Below, piece after piece: positions 43,986-52,618 of a DNA stretch of 64,000 nucleotides. The translations under genes were made by a program, and so were the position numbers. Every line of letters starts with the position of its first letter. Within the stretch, counting starts at the first letter, position 1. The stretch comes from an uncultured Polaribacter sp. (GTDB taxonomy: Bacteria > Bacteroidota > Bacteroidia > Flavobacteriales > Flavobacteriaceae): assembly GCF_947496195.1 (NCBI RefSeq), contig NZ_CANMBY010000003.1, forward strand, positions 1-64,000, read 5' to 3'. Under the pieces are notes generated by a model, which was not told where the DNA came from, ran no database searches, and saw only the letters and a list, made by a program, of their open reading frames with translations.

Positions 43986-45128
43986 ATGAAATTGGTCTAT
44001 TTAGATAACGCAGCAACTACCAAAATCGATGATGAGGTTATAGAATTTATGTATAATTCTATGAAAGAAAATTTCGGTAATCCTTCTTCTACTCATCAAT
44101 TTGGTAGATTAGCTAAAGCTGAAGTAGAAACTGCAAGAAAAAATATAGCGAAACATTTTAATGTTTCTGCTAGCGAAATCATTTTTACTGCAGGTGGTAC
44201 AGAAGCAGATAATTTAATTTTACAAAATGCAGTTACTAATTTAGGAGTTCAAAGAATAATTACTTCTAAAATAGAACATCATGCTGTTTTACATACTGTA
44301 GAATTTCTAAAAAATGAGTACAGTATTAATGTTGATTATGTAGCTGTTAATCATAAAGGTCAAGTTGATTTATCTCATTTAGAGGAATTATTATCTAATT
44401 CTGAAGCTAAAACTTTGGTAAGTTTAATGCATATTAATAATGAAATAGGTACTATTTTTCCTTTAAATGATGTCAGTACTTTATGTAAAAAATATGATGC
44501 CTTATTTCATTCAGATACTGTACAGACAATAGGTCATTATAAGTTAGATTTAAAAGAAATTCCTGTTGATTTTATCACAGCAAGTGCACATAAATTTCAT
44601 GGACCAAAAGGAGTAGGGTTTGCTTATTTTAAAAAAGGATTTGGCATAAAACCGATGTTGCATGGTGGAGATCAAGAAAAAGGAGCAAGGTCTAGTACAG
44701 AAAATGTGCAAAGTGTTTTAGGTATGGATAAAGCTTTACAAATTGCTTATTCTAACTTAGAAAAAGATAAAGAACAAATACAAAAATTAAAGAGTTATTT
44801 TATTGAGGGTTTAAAAAGTATAGTTGAATATATTTCATTTAATGGTACTTCTGAAGAAATAAATGAAAGTACCTATACTATTTTAAATGTTCAATTCCCT
44901 TTTACAAATGATTTCTTCTTATTTAATTTAGATATGGCTGGTATTGCTGTGTCAGGAGGTTCTGCTTGTCAAAGTGGAAGTAATAAAGGCTCACATGTAT
45001 TAGAAGAAATTTTAAATGAAACAGAGGTAAATAATACCTCTGTTCGATTTTCATTTTCAAAATTTACGACTAAAAAAGAATTAGATTATACTTTAGAAAA
45101 AATAAAAGAAATTTTAATTAATAATTAA
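43986..45128 (+). CDS. Cysteine desulfurase (IscS/NifS-like)
   Basis: About 380 residues from the ATG at 43986; the frame extends to a TTG at 43971 with no support. VYLDNAATTKID, GGTEADN, SDTVQTIG and SAHKFHGPKG (PLP lysine) are present. The active-site cysteine is in GGSACQSGS, and the loop is the longer IscS/NifS type rather than SufS. Supplies sulfur for Fe-S clusters and thio-modifications; no isc or suf genes adjoin it. Its 3' end overlaps the convergent amylase gene by 15 bases. Confidence 0.93.
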   Translation: MKLVYLDNAATTKIDDEVIEFMYNSMKENFGNPSSTHQFGRLAKAEVETARKNIAKHFNVSASEIIFTAGGTEADNLILQNAVTNLGVQRIITSKIEHHAVLHTVEFLKNEYSINVDYVAVNHKGQVDLSHLEELLSNSEAKTLVSLMHINNEIGTIFPLNDVSTLCKKYDALFHSDTVQTIGHYKLDLKEIPVDFITASAHKFHGPKGVGFAYFKKGFGIKPMLHGGDQEKGARSSTENVQSVLGMDKALQIAYSNLEKDKEQIQKLKSYFIEGLKSIVEYISFNGTSEEINESTYTILNVQFPFTNDFFLFNLDMAGIAVSGGSACQSGSNKGSHVLEEILNETEVNNTSVRFSFSKFTTKKELDYTLEKIKEILINN

Positions 45129-47996
45129 TTTTTTCATCAATACTTTATTAGTTTCTGATTTTATTCTTACAAGATAAATACCTTTATTTAAGTTGCTGAT
45201 TTCAAATGTATTATTTTTCATATTATCTTCATTATAGCTTTTAACCATTTTTCCTTTAATATCATAAATAGTAACTTCTTTAGCTTCTTTATTTAAGCTA
45301 AATTTAGATTTAGTTGGGTTTGGATAAAGAGAAAATAATGAATTTTCTAACACAATATCATCATTACTTAAAGTTGCTGCTTGGTTGCCAAAAATTCTAA
45401 ATTCACCTGCAGGTATAAAAATTTGTTCTGTTGTACTCGTTACATTAATAGACGTATTATCCATTAAATTATACCATTGACCTGTATATGGGAAATTTGG
45501 AGTAATGTTTTGACCTGTAACATTAAAGTTTGCTAAAACAACAACATTCTTTAATTGTGTATTAGGCAAGTTATTATCAAAAATATAAAGTCTTACATTT
45601 TGAGAATTCCCTTCTAAAGTAAAGTCACCTTCAAAAACATCTTCTTGAGTTTTTAAAGCAATTAATTTAGACCAAGTATCATAAACATTTTTTCTATCTG
45701 CATTTTGCATCCAATTTTCTGACCATTGAGGTTGAGGTTTTGTTGCTAATTTACAACCATCATCTCCAGGATTAACAGAGCCATCTCCACAAGTCCAAAT
45801 TGAATCATCCATCCCTAATGAAGCAAAATGCCAAACCATTTTAGGTCCAGGTATTGTTAAGCTTATAGACGCCATTGATGCCATTCTTTTTAATGCAACA
45901 TCTAAATTACGAACATTATGAGAAGAAAAACCGTTATTTCCATAGTTTACAGCTTCGTACATTATTCTTTCTTCATCATGACTTTCTGGATACATCATTA
46001 ATCTCGGTCCAGAAAAACCTCTAGTTTTATGGCTAGCTCTAGCAATATTTGTAGAGAAACCCTGAACTAAGTCTGTGTATTCAGCAGTCATTTTACCCCA
46101 CATCATAATTCCTTTCCCTTCACCTAATCTATAGTTTGCCCATTGTTGTTCTTCATTATCTTGACCCAAATGCTCAAATATTACATAATGATCATTATCA
46201 ATACTCCAAGAGTAATCTGCATATTCTTTTAGTACATCAACTCTATCTTGTTGATAGCTATCTGTACAACCAGCAATTGAACCAGAACCACAATTTTGAG
46301 TGAATCCTTTTGTTAAATCCCATCTAAATCCATCAATTTTATACTCTTCAATCCAATGTCTAACTACTTGTTTTGTATAATCTTTGGTGTAAGAACTTTG
46401 ATGGTTAAAATCATTAAAAACACTATAATCATGTTGTGCAGTTGTATTAAAATATGGATTATCTGCTGCAGGACCACCCCAACCATCTCCATCAGGATCA
46501 TCCATCCACATTCTTACAAGTGGGTTTCTTCCTGTTGCATGGTTTAATGCAATATCTAAGATTACTGCAATACCATTTTGATGACATAAATCTACAAGTT
46601 CTTTAAACTTGTCTTGTGTACCATAAAATTTATCTAATGCATAATGAAAAGAAGTATTATAACCCCAAGTTTCATTACCATCAAACTCCATGATAGGCAT
46701 TAATTGAATTGCATTGATGTTTAGATTCTTAAAATAATCAATTCTATCAATTATATCTTGATAATTTCTGTCAGCATCAAAGTCTCTAACTAGAACTTCA
46801 TAAACAACTAAATCTTCTTTTTTAGGTTTTTGAAAGTTTGTTACTGTCCAGTTATAAGGTGTTTTTCCTGTTTGTAAAACTGTTACTTCACGTTCTTGTC
46901 CATCAGGATAAGATGGCATATTTGGATAACTTGTTGAAGGGATTCCAGAATCATCAAAAGGAGATAAAACCAAAGCAGAAAAAGGATCTGCAGTTTTTAC
47001 TAAACTTGGTGAACCAGAAGTTGGTGTTGTATCAAATACCCAATATTGATAAGTTTCAATTTGACCACTGGTTAAACCAGTTAATTCAATCCAAAATTTT
47101 CCAGAAGTTGGATCTTGTTTCATTACATGATTAGAAGTAGGAGAGTAGTTGTTAAAACTACCAGCTACTTGTATAAATTCTTTGTTAGGTGCAGTTAAAA
47201 CTAAAATAGCTTTTGTAGCATCATTTGTATAATTTATTCCATCTTTAAGTCCAGTAGGAATTGCTTCTTGGGAAACTGTTGGTGCTACAACAACATTAAA
47301 TTTAATTTCACCACTTTGTGCTTGGTTTGGAGAAGGAGGGTTACCAACAATCTTAACCTCGCCACTTTCTGTGATATTATTTACTGTAAAGTTACAATTT
47401 GGGAAACCACAATTAGTTGTACCTTGAGATACATTATTATAAAAAACTTCTATTTGGCCTTGAACAGTTGTTGTTCCTTGGAAATTAATAGTTGTACTTG
47501 TAACTAAATTATCTCCAGAATTAATAACAACTAAGTCTTCTGTTGGTGCTAATAAATTTAGTTGAACAGCACCAATAGGAAAAATAAAGTCAGCACAACC
47601 ATTGTCTTTAAATTCTTGAGATCCATTTTCATTTCTGAAAACCATACCAATTTGTGCAGCATTTTCAATTTCAGTTTGGGTTAATGAAAAATAAGTTTGT
47701 GGAGTAATTGTAATACTAAAAGTACCATCATTATTATTTGTCAATTCACCTATTCCATCATCTTGACCCCAATTACCAACTACATCATAAGCAAAAGCAT
47801 TGTTTTTATCACCTATACCAGCATGCATATATACTTTTGTTGGATTGTTAAATCCATTACAATTTGTTGCAGTACTTGTAATATCGACTGTAAAAGTAAC
47901 TGGTTGATCCATTTCTATAGCACTAACATTAATTGATACTTGGCTATAAGAGGCAATAGAAATAAATAAAAAAAATAAAAAGTAAATTTTTTTCAT
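45114..47996 (-). CDS. Secreted alpha-amylase-family glycoside hydrolase (GH13) with T9SS type A sorting domain
   Basis: 960 residues. Signal peptide (..IASYSQ), two N-terminal beta modules (about 20-240), a CBM48/E-set module (about 262-345, VLTAPNKEFIQVAGSFNNY) and the GH13 barrel from ~395. GH13 regions: DIALNHA (481-487), GFRWD (Asp560 nucleophile), FEHLG (Glu608 acid/base) and ESHDEER (Asp674). The T9SS type A domain occupies 883-960 (LYPNPTKSKF..GIYLVRI..KKLIIN), so it is secreted and probably surface-attached, acting on starch outside the cell. It is the last gene of the susCDEF run but lies beyond a terminator at 48007-48036. Confidence 0.94.
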   Translation of the reverse strand: MKKIYFLFFLFISIASYSQVSINVSAIEMDQPVTFTVDITSTATNCNGFNNPTKVYMHAGIGDKNNAFAYDVVGNWGQDDGIGELTNNNDGTFSITITPQTYFSLTQTEIENAAQIGMVFRNENGSQEFKDNGCADFIFPIGAVQLNLLAPTEDLVVINSGDNLVTSTTINFQGTTTVQGQIEVFYNNVSQGTTNCGFPNCNFTVNNITESGEVKIVGNPPSPNQAQSGEIKFNVVVAPTVSQEAIPTGLKDGINYTNDATKAILVLTAPNKEFIQVAGSFNNYSPTSNHVMKQDPTSGKFWIELTGLTSGQIETYQYWVFDTTPTSGSPSLVKTADPFSALVLSPFDDSGIPSTSYPNMPSYPDGQEREVTVLQTGKTPYNWTVTNFQKPKKEDLVVYEVLVRDFDADRNYQDIIDRIDYFKNLNINAIQLMPIMEFDGNETWGYNTSFHYALDKFYGTQDKFKELVDLCHQNGIAVILDIALNHATGRNPLVRMWMDDPDGDGWGGPAADNPYFNTTAQHDYSVFNDFNHQSSYTKDYTKQVVRHWIEEYKIDGFRWDLTKGFTQNCGSGSIAGCTDSYQQDRVDVLKEYADYSWSIDNDHYVIFEHLGQDNEEQQWANYRLGEGKGIMMWGKMTAEYTDLVQGFSTNIARASHKTRGFSGPRLMMYPESHDEERIMYEAVNYGNNGFSSHNVRNLDVALKRMASMASISLTIPGPKMVWHFASLGMDDSIWTCGDGSVNPGDDGCKLATKPQPQWSENWMQNADRKNVYDTWSKLIALKTQEDVFEGDFTLEGNSQNVRLYIFDNNLPNTQLKNVVVLANFNVTGQNITPNFPYTGQWYNLMDNTSINVTSTTEQIFIPAGEFRIFGNQAATLSNDDIVLENSLFSLYPNPTKSKFSLNKEAKEVTIYDIKGKMVKSYNEDNMKNNTFEISNLNKGIYLVRIKSETNKVLMKKLIIN

Positions 47997-48006
47997 AAGA
48001 AGTAAT

Positions 48007-48036
48007 AAAAAAGGCTATGCTTACTAGCATAGCCTT
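48007..48036 (-). terminator. Intra-operon terminator between the susF-like gene and the GH13 gene
   Basis: Reverse strand: 10-bp stem AAGGCTATGC / GCATAGCCTT (48036-48011), a six-base loop and a T-run. It would reduce, but need not abolish, read-through into the amylase gene. Confidence 0.85.
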
Positions 48037-48045
48037 TTATTAAAA

Positions 48046-49848
48046 TTATTGTAATGTAATTGTTTTATTAAATGTATTAATAGTAATGGTGTATGTTCCA
48101 GGAGTACCAATAAATCTAAAATTATTGTCACCATCTAAAGCATCTTCAAAATTACTGTCAATTGTATAACCCTCATTTACATAAAATGGATAGTTTATAC
48201 CTGATCCCCAATCATCTCTAACAGAAAAGAATCTAAAAGTTTCATTTGTTAAAGTAATTTGACCTGAGTATTCATTAAATCCAGTACAAGGAATTTGAGT
48301 TGGATTTGCCCAATCCCATCCTCCAGGAGTTGCAGCACCTACAGCCCAAAGTTGATCATTATCACAAAGAGAAATCATTGCTCCAAGTGTTATGGTTTTG
48401 TTTACTGTGTCTATAGTTAATCCATATTCTCCAGGTGTTCCAGTAAATTCAAAGTTATTATCACCATCCATAGCATCAATTAAATCTGAATCGATTGTAT
48501 AACCATCATTTGCATAAAATGGAAAGTTTCTACCTGAACCCCAATCATCTCTAACTGTAAAGAATCTGAAAGCACCATTTGTTAAGTTAATATTACCTTC
48601 GTAAACACCTGTTCCAGTACAAGTAACTTTTGCAGGATTTGCCCAATCCCAACCAGTTCCAACAACACCAGCTCCAACTAACCATAGTTGATCAAAATTA
48701 CAGTTTGGTCCTACTACTGGTGGCCCTAATGTAATTGTTTCAGCATCCATATCAATTTCAATAAAATACTCTCCAGGAGTACCTGTAAATCTAAAGTTAG
48801 AATCTCCATCAAGAGCATTTTCTAGATTTGAATCAAATGTAAATCCTCTATCTTGATACCATGGATAATTTTGACCAGAACCCCAATCATCTTTTACTGT
48901 AAAAAATCTGAATGCATCATTTTGTAATTTAATATTTCCAGAATATTTTTTTCCTTGTAACACTAATTCTACTGGTGTAGCCCAATCCCATCCAGCATCT
49001 ACAGCTCCTGCACCAACTACGTATAGTATTGGAGCTAAAGCAACGTCATAAGGTGTTATTGAAATTGTAGTAGCATCCGAAGTTCTTACTAAATCTCCAG
49101 AACCATTATTAACAGTAGCAATTACTCTTAAATCAAAGCTACCTGCATCACCAGGGTTTATTCCTGCAGTTAATACAAAATCATTAGCAGCACCATGTGT
49201 TACATCTATTGAGTTACTAGTAGTTGTACCCAGTGAATATACTTGAGCAAAACTTGTACCTGCTAAAGCCATTTGAACCTCGTAGTTTATTGTAGCTGTA
49301 TTATTAGCTCCAACTTCAGGATCATTAAATTCAATTGTCATAGCAACAGCTTCTGGATCTACATCAGATAATGTAGCACTAAAAGTGTTGTCTGGACTAG
49401 TTATTTCAGGAACTGCAACTGCATAAGTTGTTATTTGAAATAAAATAGGATTACTTTTTTGAGAACCATTATCTACTCTAAAGTAAACAGCAACTTGTTC
49501 ATAAGAAGTTATTCCTAATGATTTTAGAACATCATTAAACTGCATAACAGTCATAGAAAAGTTGTTCTTATCTGTACTTCCTAAAACTACAGGGCTAGTA
49601 AAATCTACATCTGTAGACATTTCTACTGTAAAGTTTGTACTACCAGAAACTTCATCTTTCCAAGTAATAGTAAATGCTGGATTATCTGGAGTAGCAAAAT
49701 TTAGGAAAATGTTACTTATACCAGGTGTTTCAAGCACAAACTCAGCATCTGGAGTTGTAATTGTTAAGCTTTCTTCTGTTTCACAAGCACCTAAAAGTAG
49801 TGTTAATGATAAAAATAAAAAGCCTATTTTTTTTATATAATTTTTCAT
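48046..49848 (-). CDS. SusE/SusF-family starch-binding outer-membrane lipoprotein with three repeats
   Basis: 600 residues. Lipobox LLGAC (Cys22), a SusE-type Ig/E-set N-terminal domain (about 30-145), a second beta domain (145-268) and three closely similar starch-binding units at 275-375, 387-489 and 499-600. Each unit carries GWDWAxP, FRFFxVxDDWGSGxNxP and GTPGxYxIxID. Tryptophans in the repeats are candidates for stacking on glucan. SusE/F proteins bind starch at the cell surface for SusC/SusD. It lies 23 bases from the smaller SusE-like gene. Confidence 0.9.
   Translation of the reverse strand: MKNYIKKIGFLFLSLTLLLGACETEESLTITTPDAEFVLETPGISNIFLNFATPDNPAFTITWKDEVSGSTNFTVEMSTDVDFTSPVVLGSTDKNNFSMTVMQFNDVLKSLGITSYEQVAVYFRVDNGSQKSNPILFQITTYAVAVPEITSPDNTFSATLSDVDPEAVAMTIEFNDPEVGANNTATINYEVQMALAGTSFAQVYSLGTTTSNSIDVTHGAANDFVLTAGINPGDAGSFDLRVIATVNNGSGDLVRTSDATTISITPYDVALAPILYVVGAGAVDAGWDWATPVELVLQGKKYSGNIKLQNDAFRFFTVKDDWGSGQNYPWYQDRGFTFDSNLENALDGDSNFRFTGTPGEYFIEIDMDAETITLGPPVVGPNCNFDQLWLVGAGVVGTGWDWANPAKVTCTGTGVYEGNINLTNGAFRFFTVRDDWGSGRNFPFYANDGYTIDSDLIDAMDGDNNFEFTGTPGEYGLTIDTVNKTITLGAMISLCDNDQLWAVGAATPGGWDWANPTQIPCTGFNEYSGQITLTNETFRFFSVRDDWGSGINYPFYVNEGYTIDSNFEDALDGDNNFRFIGTPGTYTITINTFNKTITLQ
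48049..49026 (-). repeat. Three tandem ~100-residue starch-binding coding repeats
   Basis: Units at 49026-48724, 48690-48382 and 48354-48049 on the reverse strand code for the SusF-like repeats. The near-identical DDWGSG and GTPG blocks make them recently expanded compared with the adhesin repeats. Confidence 0.85.
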
Positions 49849-49871
49849 TTGTTTAATATTTTAGGTTGCTA

Positions 49872-50972
49872 TTATAAGTTTAATGGAATTAATATATAGC
49901 GACCAGTTAAGTCGTTAAACCATACATCATAATCGTCTTCAACAACTACAGGTATTGATCCACCACCATCTGTAGCTACACCAGAGAAAGAAGTTGTACT
50001 TCCCCACATTGCACCAGCTCCAGTTGCAAATTGTACATCACCAGGAGTTAATCTTACACTTTTTGCATACCAAATATGACCATCAAAAGCTAATGGTGTC
50101 ATAGCTACATTTGCAGTACTAGAACCTTGTAAAGTTAATGATGCAGGGCTTGTACTTGATATTGTATAAGGATCGAATGTAAAAGTATTAGTAGCTAAAT
50201 CTAACTTAAAAGTATAATAGCCTTCAGGAATTCCATTTCCTCCTCCATATGGAAAACGTTCTGGATCTGAACCACTACCTAAATTTGCACCAACTGTAGC
50301 ACCATCATCAGTACCATATTGTGGTTGCCATAAACCTAAAGTAGAAAGTACTTTAAAGTGTCCTCCACCTGCAAATCTTCCTGTATAATAATATACATTT
50401 GAATCTGAAGCATCTCTAAATAAAGCAGGGTTGTTATTGTTGTTATCCCAACCTGGAGCAGTAGCATCACCTACTAAGTAAAAATCATTAAAAGTATAAT
50501 TGAAGTATGGATAAACATTTACTTGAATAACATTTGACATTACTTTTTCTGAAGTTTGAGAACCTAAAGAAGAAACCACTCTAATATAAACTGGTTTTAG
50601 TTCAAATGGGTTCAAACCTGCATTACCTGCAGCAGTATTAACTTCTGCCATTGAAAGAGTTACTGTTGTTATTCCAGTAACATTAGCAGCTACTGCTGGT
50701 GCAGTAAATACATCATCACTTGAAAATTCAACAGCATAATTTATAGAAGATTGAATTCCATAATCAGCAGCAGCCCAATTTAATGTAACTGCTGGGTTGT
50801 TCGTATTTACAGGATCTAAAGTTAAATCTGTAAAATTTAAATCTGCTAATTGCGCTGCATTAGGAGAATTTGATATCGTAAATAATTCAGAATCATCATC
50901 ACAAGAATTGAACGTAAATACGAAAAGTCCAATTAATAGTAAAGCTGAAAATCTTTTTATATTTTTCATCAT
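49872..50972 (-). CDS. SusE domain-containing outer-membrane lipoprotein
   Basis: 366 residues with lipobox (FTFNSC, Cys24) and a SusE domain (about 30-155; NSPNAAQLADLNFTDLTLDP-type opening with PAVTLNW). This is followed by one starch-binding-type module (NDFYLVGDATAPGWDNNNNNP..) and a further beta region. It follows susD by 18 bases and fits the SusE position of the locus. Confidence 0.88.
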   Translation of the reverse strand: MMKNIKRFSALLLIGLFVFTFNSCDDDSELFTISNSPNAAQLADLNFTDLTLDPVNTNNPAVTLNWAAADYGIQSSINYAVEFSSDDVFTAPAVAANVTGITTVTLSMAEVNTAAGNAGLNPFELKPVYIRVVSSLGSQTSEKVMSNVIQVNVYPYFNYTFNDFYLVGDATAPGWDNNNNNPALFRDASDSNVYYYTGRFAGGGHFKVLSTLGLWQPQYGTDDGATVGANLGSGSDPERFPYGGGNGIPEGYYTFKLDLATNTFTFDPYTISSTSPASLTLQGSSTANVAMTPLAFDGHIWYAKSVRLTPGDVQFATGAGAMWGSTTSFSGVATDGGGSIPVVVEDDYDVWFNDLTGRYILIPLNL

Positions 50973-50990
50973 TTTAAAATTGTTTTTTTA

Positions 50991-52604
50991 TTAGTACCCT
51001 GTGTTTTGGCTAAGGTTAGGATTAGATGCTAAACTTGCAGCAGGTATAGGGTAAAGTTTACGACTTGCAGGTATTGCAATTCCGTTTGTACCATTACCTT
51101 TCCAAGCCCAGTTGTATGAACCACCTGTAAATCTTCCAAAACGTATTAAGTCTTGTCTTCTATGAGCTTCCCAATGTAACTCTCTTGCTCTTTCATCGAT
51201 AATAAAATCTAGAGTTAAATCTGTGATAGTTAAATTGTTTTGAGGATTATTAGCTCTATCTCTTAACGCATTCACATAATTAACTGCCAATACAGGATCT
51301 GCACCAGCACCACCTCTTAAATGAGCTTCTACATACATTAAGTACACATCTGCTAATCTGAATAAAGGAAAATCTGTATCTACAAATGTTTGATCTACAC
51401 CAAAACCTCCTGTAGAAGTCGCATTAGAATATTTTTCTAAAATATATCCTTGGTCTCTATCAGAAATATCTGTAATTTCTATATCTCTACCAGCAGAGAT
51501 TATTGTGTTTCTACTATCATTATTAAATATAGAAGCATCAAATAACTGAACAAATTGCTTTCTTAATCTTAAAGCGCCTCCCCAGCCACCAGCACCAACT
51601 CCTAAAGCAGCACCATTAGCTTCAATACTTCCAACAGAACCATTAATCATAACAGTTGTTGGTCCGAAGTTTTGTGTAAATACACCATCTGATATTAATG
51701 GGAAAATAATTTCGTTTTTAGCAGAGTTTGTATTGTTATCTGCCATAAAATTATGCTTATATTCAGTAGCTAAAGTGTAACCACCATTGATGATTTTTTT
51801 ACAATAATCTATACATTCTGTATACTTACCTTGGCCAATATAAACTTCTGCATTAAGATATATTTTTGCTAAAATCATCCATGCTACTCCTTTATCAGCT
51901 CTTCCATGTTCATTTGTTAATGGATCTGCTAAATCACCTTCAATTGCCTTTAATTCAGACTCAACAAAATCAAATAATTGTTGTCTGTTATAAGCTTGAG
52001 GTTGAGCATTTATAGCATCATCTTCTGTTGTAAAGTTTGCTTGCCCAAATAAATCCATCATATAATAATAAGACATTGCTCTTAATAAACGAGCTTCAGC
52101 TCTATATCTTACGATTTCATTTTTAGTAGCTTGAGATACATTTCTCTCTGTTAATTTTGCATCTGTAGTTTCTCTTAAAAAATTATTAGCAAAAGCTATA
52201 GTAACGTGAGTTCTACCAAACATCCCTAAAATAATTGGGTCGTCTGCATTCCAAATATTACGTTGAATTTCACGAGTTCCTGGGTCATTTTCATAAGACC
52301 AAATCATTTGATCTGCAGAAAGAGTTTGTAGGTATAATAAAACTCTACCAAACTGACTTGTACCAGCATCTAAACCATCGATATTTGAAGATCCTGCACC
52401 ATCTACACCAGTTAAAGATAAGTTTGCATAAACACCTGCTAATAACCTTTTATATGCAGTTTCGTTTGCAAAGAAATCTTCACCTAATAAATCTTGATCA
52501 TCTTTTGGTGTGATGTCTAAATCTTTTGTACAAGATGATAGAGCAACAACCATAACCAAAATTAGGACAGCTATTTTTTCTATTTTAAATATTTTTTTCA
52601 TCAT
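50991..52604 (-). CDS. susD: RagB/SusD family nutrient-uptake outer-membrane lipoprotein
   Basis: 537 residues, lipobox VALSSC. The TPR-rich SusD core with LLAGVYANL, RAEARLLRAMSYYYMMDLFGQANFT, LFRLADVYLMYVEAH and RARELHWEAHRRQDLIRFGRFTG, in parts, is diagnostic. SusD binds the oligosaccharide over the SusC barrel. It follows the susC stop by 14 bases. The alpha-glucan substrate is inferred from the neighbouring GH13, GH65 and SusE/F genes. Confidence 0.95.
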   Translation of the reverse strand: MMKKIFKIEKIAVLILVMVVALSSCTKDLDITPKDDQDLLGEDFFANETAYKRLLAGVYANLSLTGVDGAGSSNIDGLDAGTSQFGRVLLYLQTLSADQMIWSYENDPGTREIQRNIWNADDPIILGMFGRTHVTIAFANNFLRETTDAKLTERNVSQATKNEIVRYRAEARLLRAMSYYYMMDLFGQANFTTEDDAINAQPQAYNRQQLFDFVESELKAIEGDLADPLTNEHGRADKGVAWMILAKIYLNAEVYIGQGKYTECIDYCKKIINGGYTLATEYKHNFMADNNTNSAKNEIIFPLISDGVFTQNFGPTTVMINGSVGSIEANGAALGVGAGGWGGALRLRKQFVQLFDASIFNNDSRNTIISAGRDIEITDISDRDQGYILEKYSNATSTGGFGVDQTFVDTDFPLFRLADVYLMYVEAHLRGGAGADPVLAVNYVNALRDRANNPQNNLTITDLTLDFIIDERARELHWEAHRRQDLIRFGRFTGGSYNWAWKGNGTNGIAIPASRKLYPIPAASLASNPNLSQNTGY

Positions 52605-52618
52605 TAATTCTTTATCAA

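Noticed and set aside
46356..47936. Several open frames opposite the GH13 amylase (46356, 46838, 47268, 47697)
   Set aside because: They are antisense shadows rich in Cys/Ile/Leu with no motifs or start sites.
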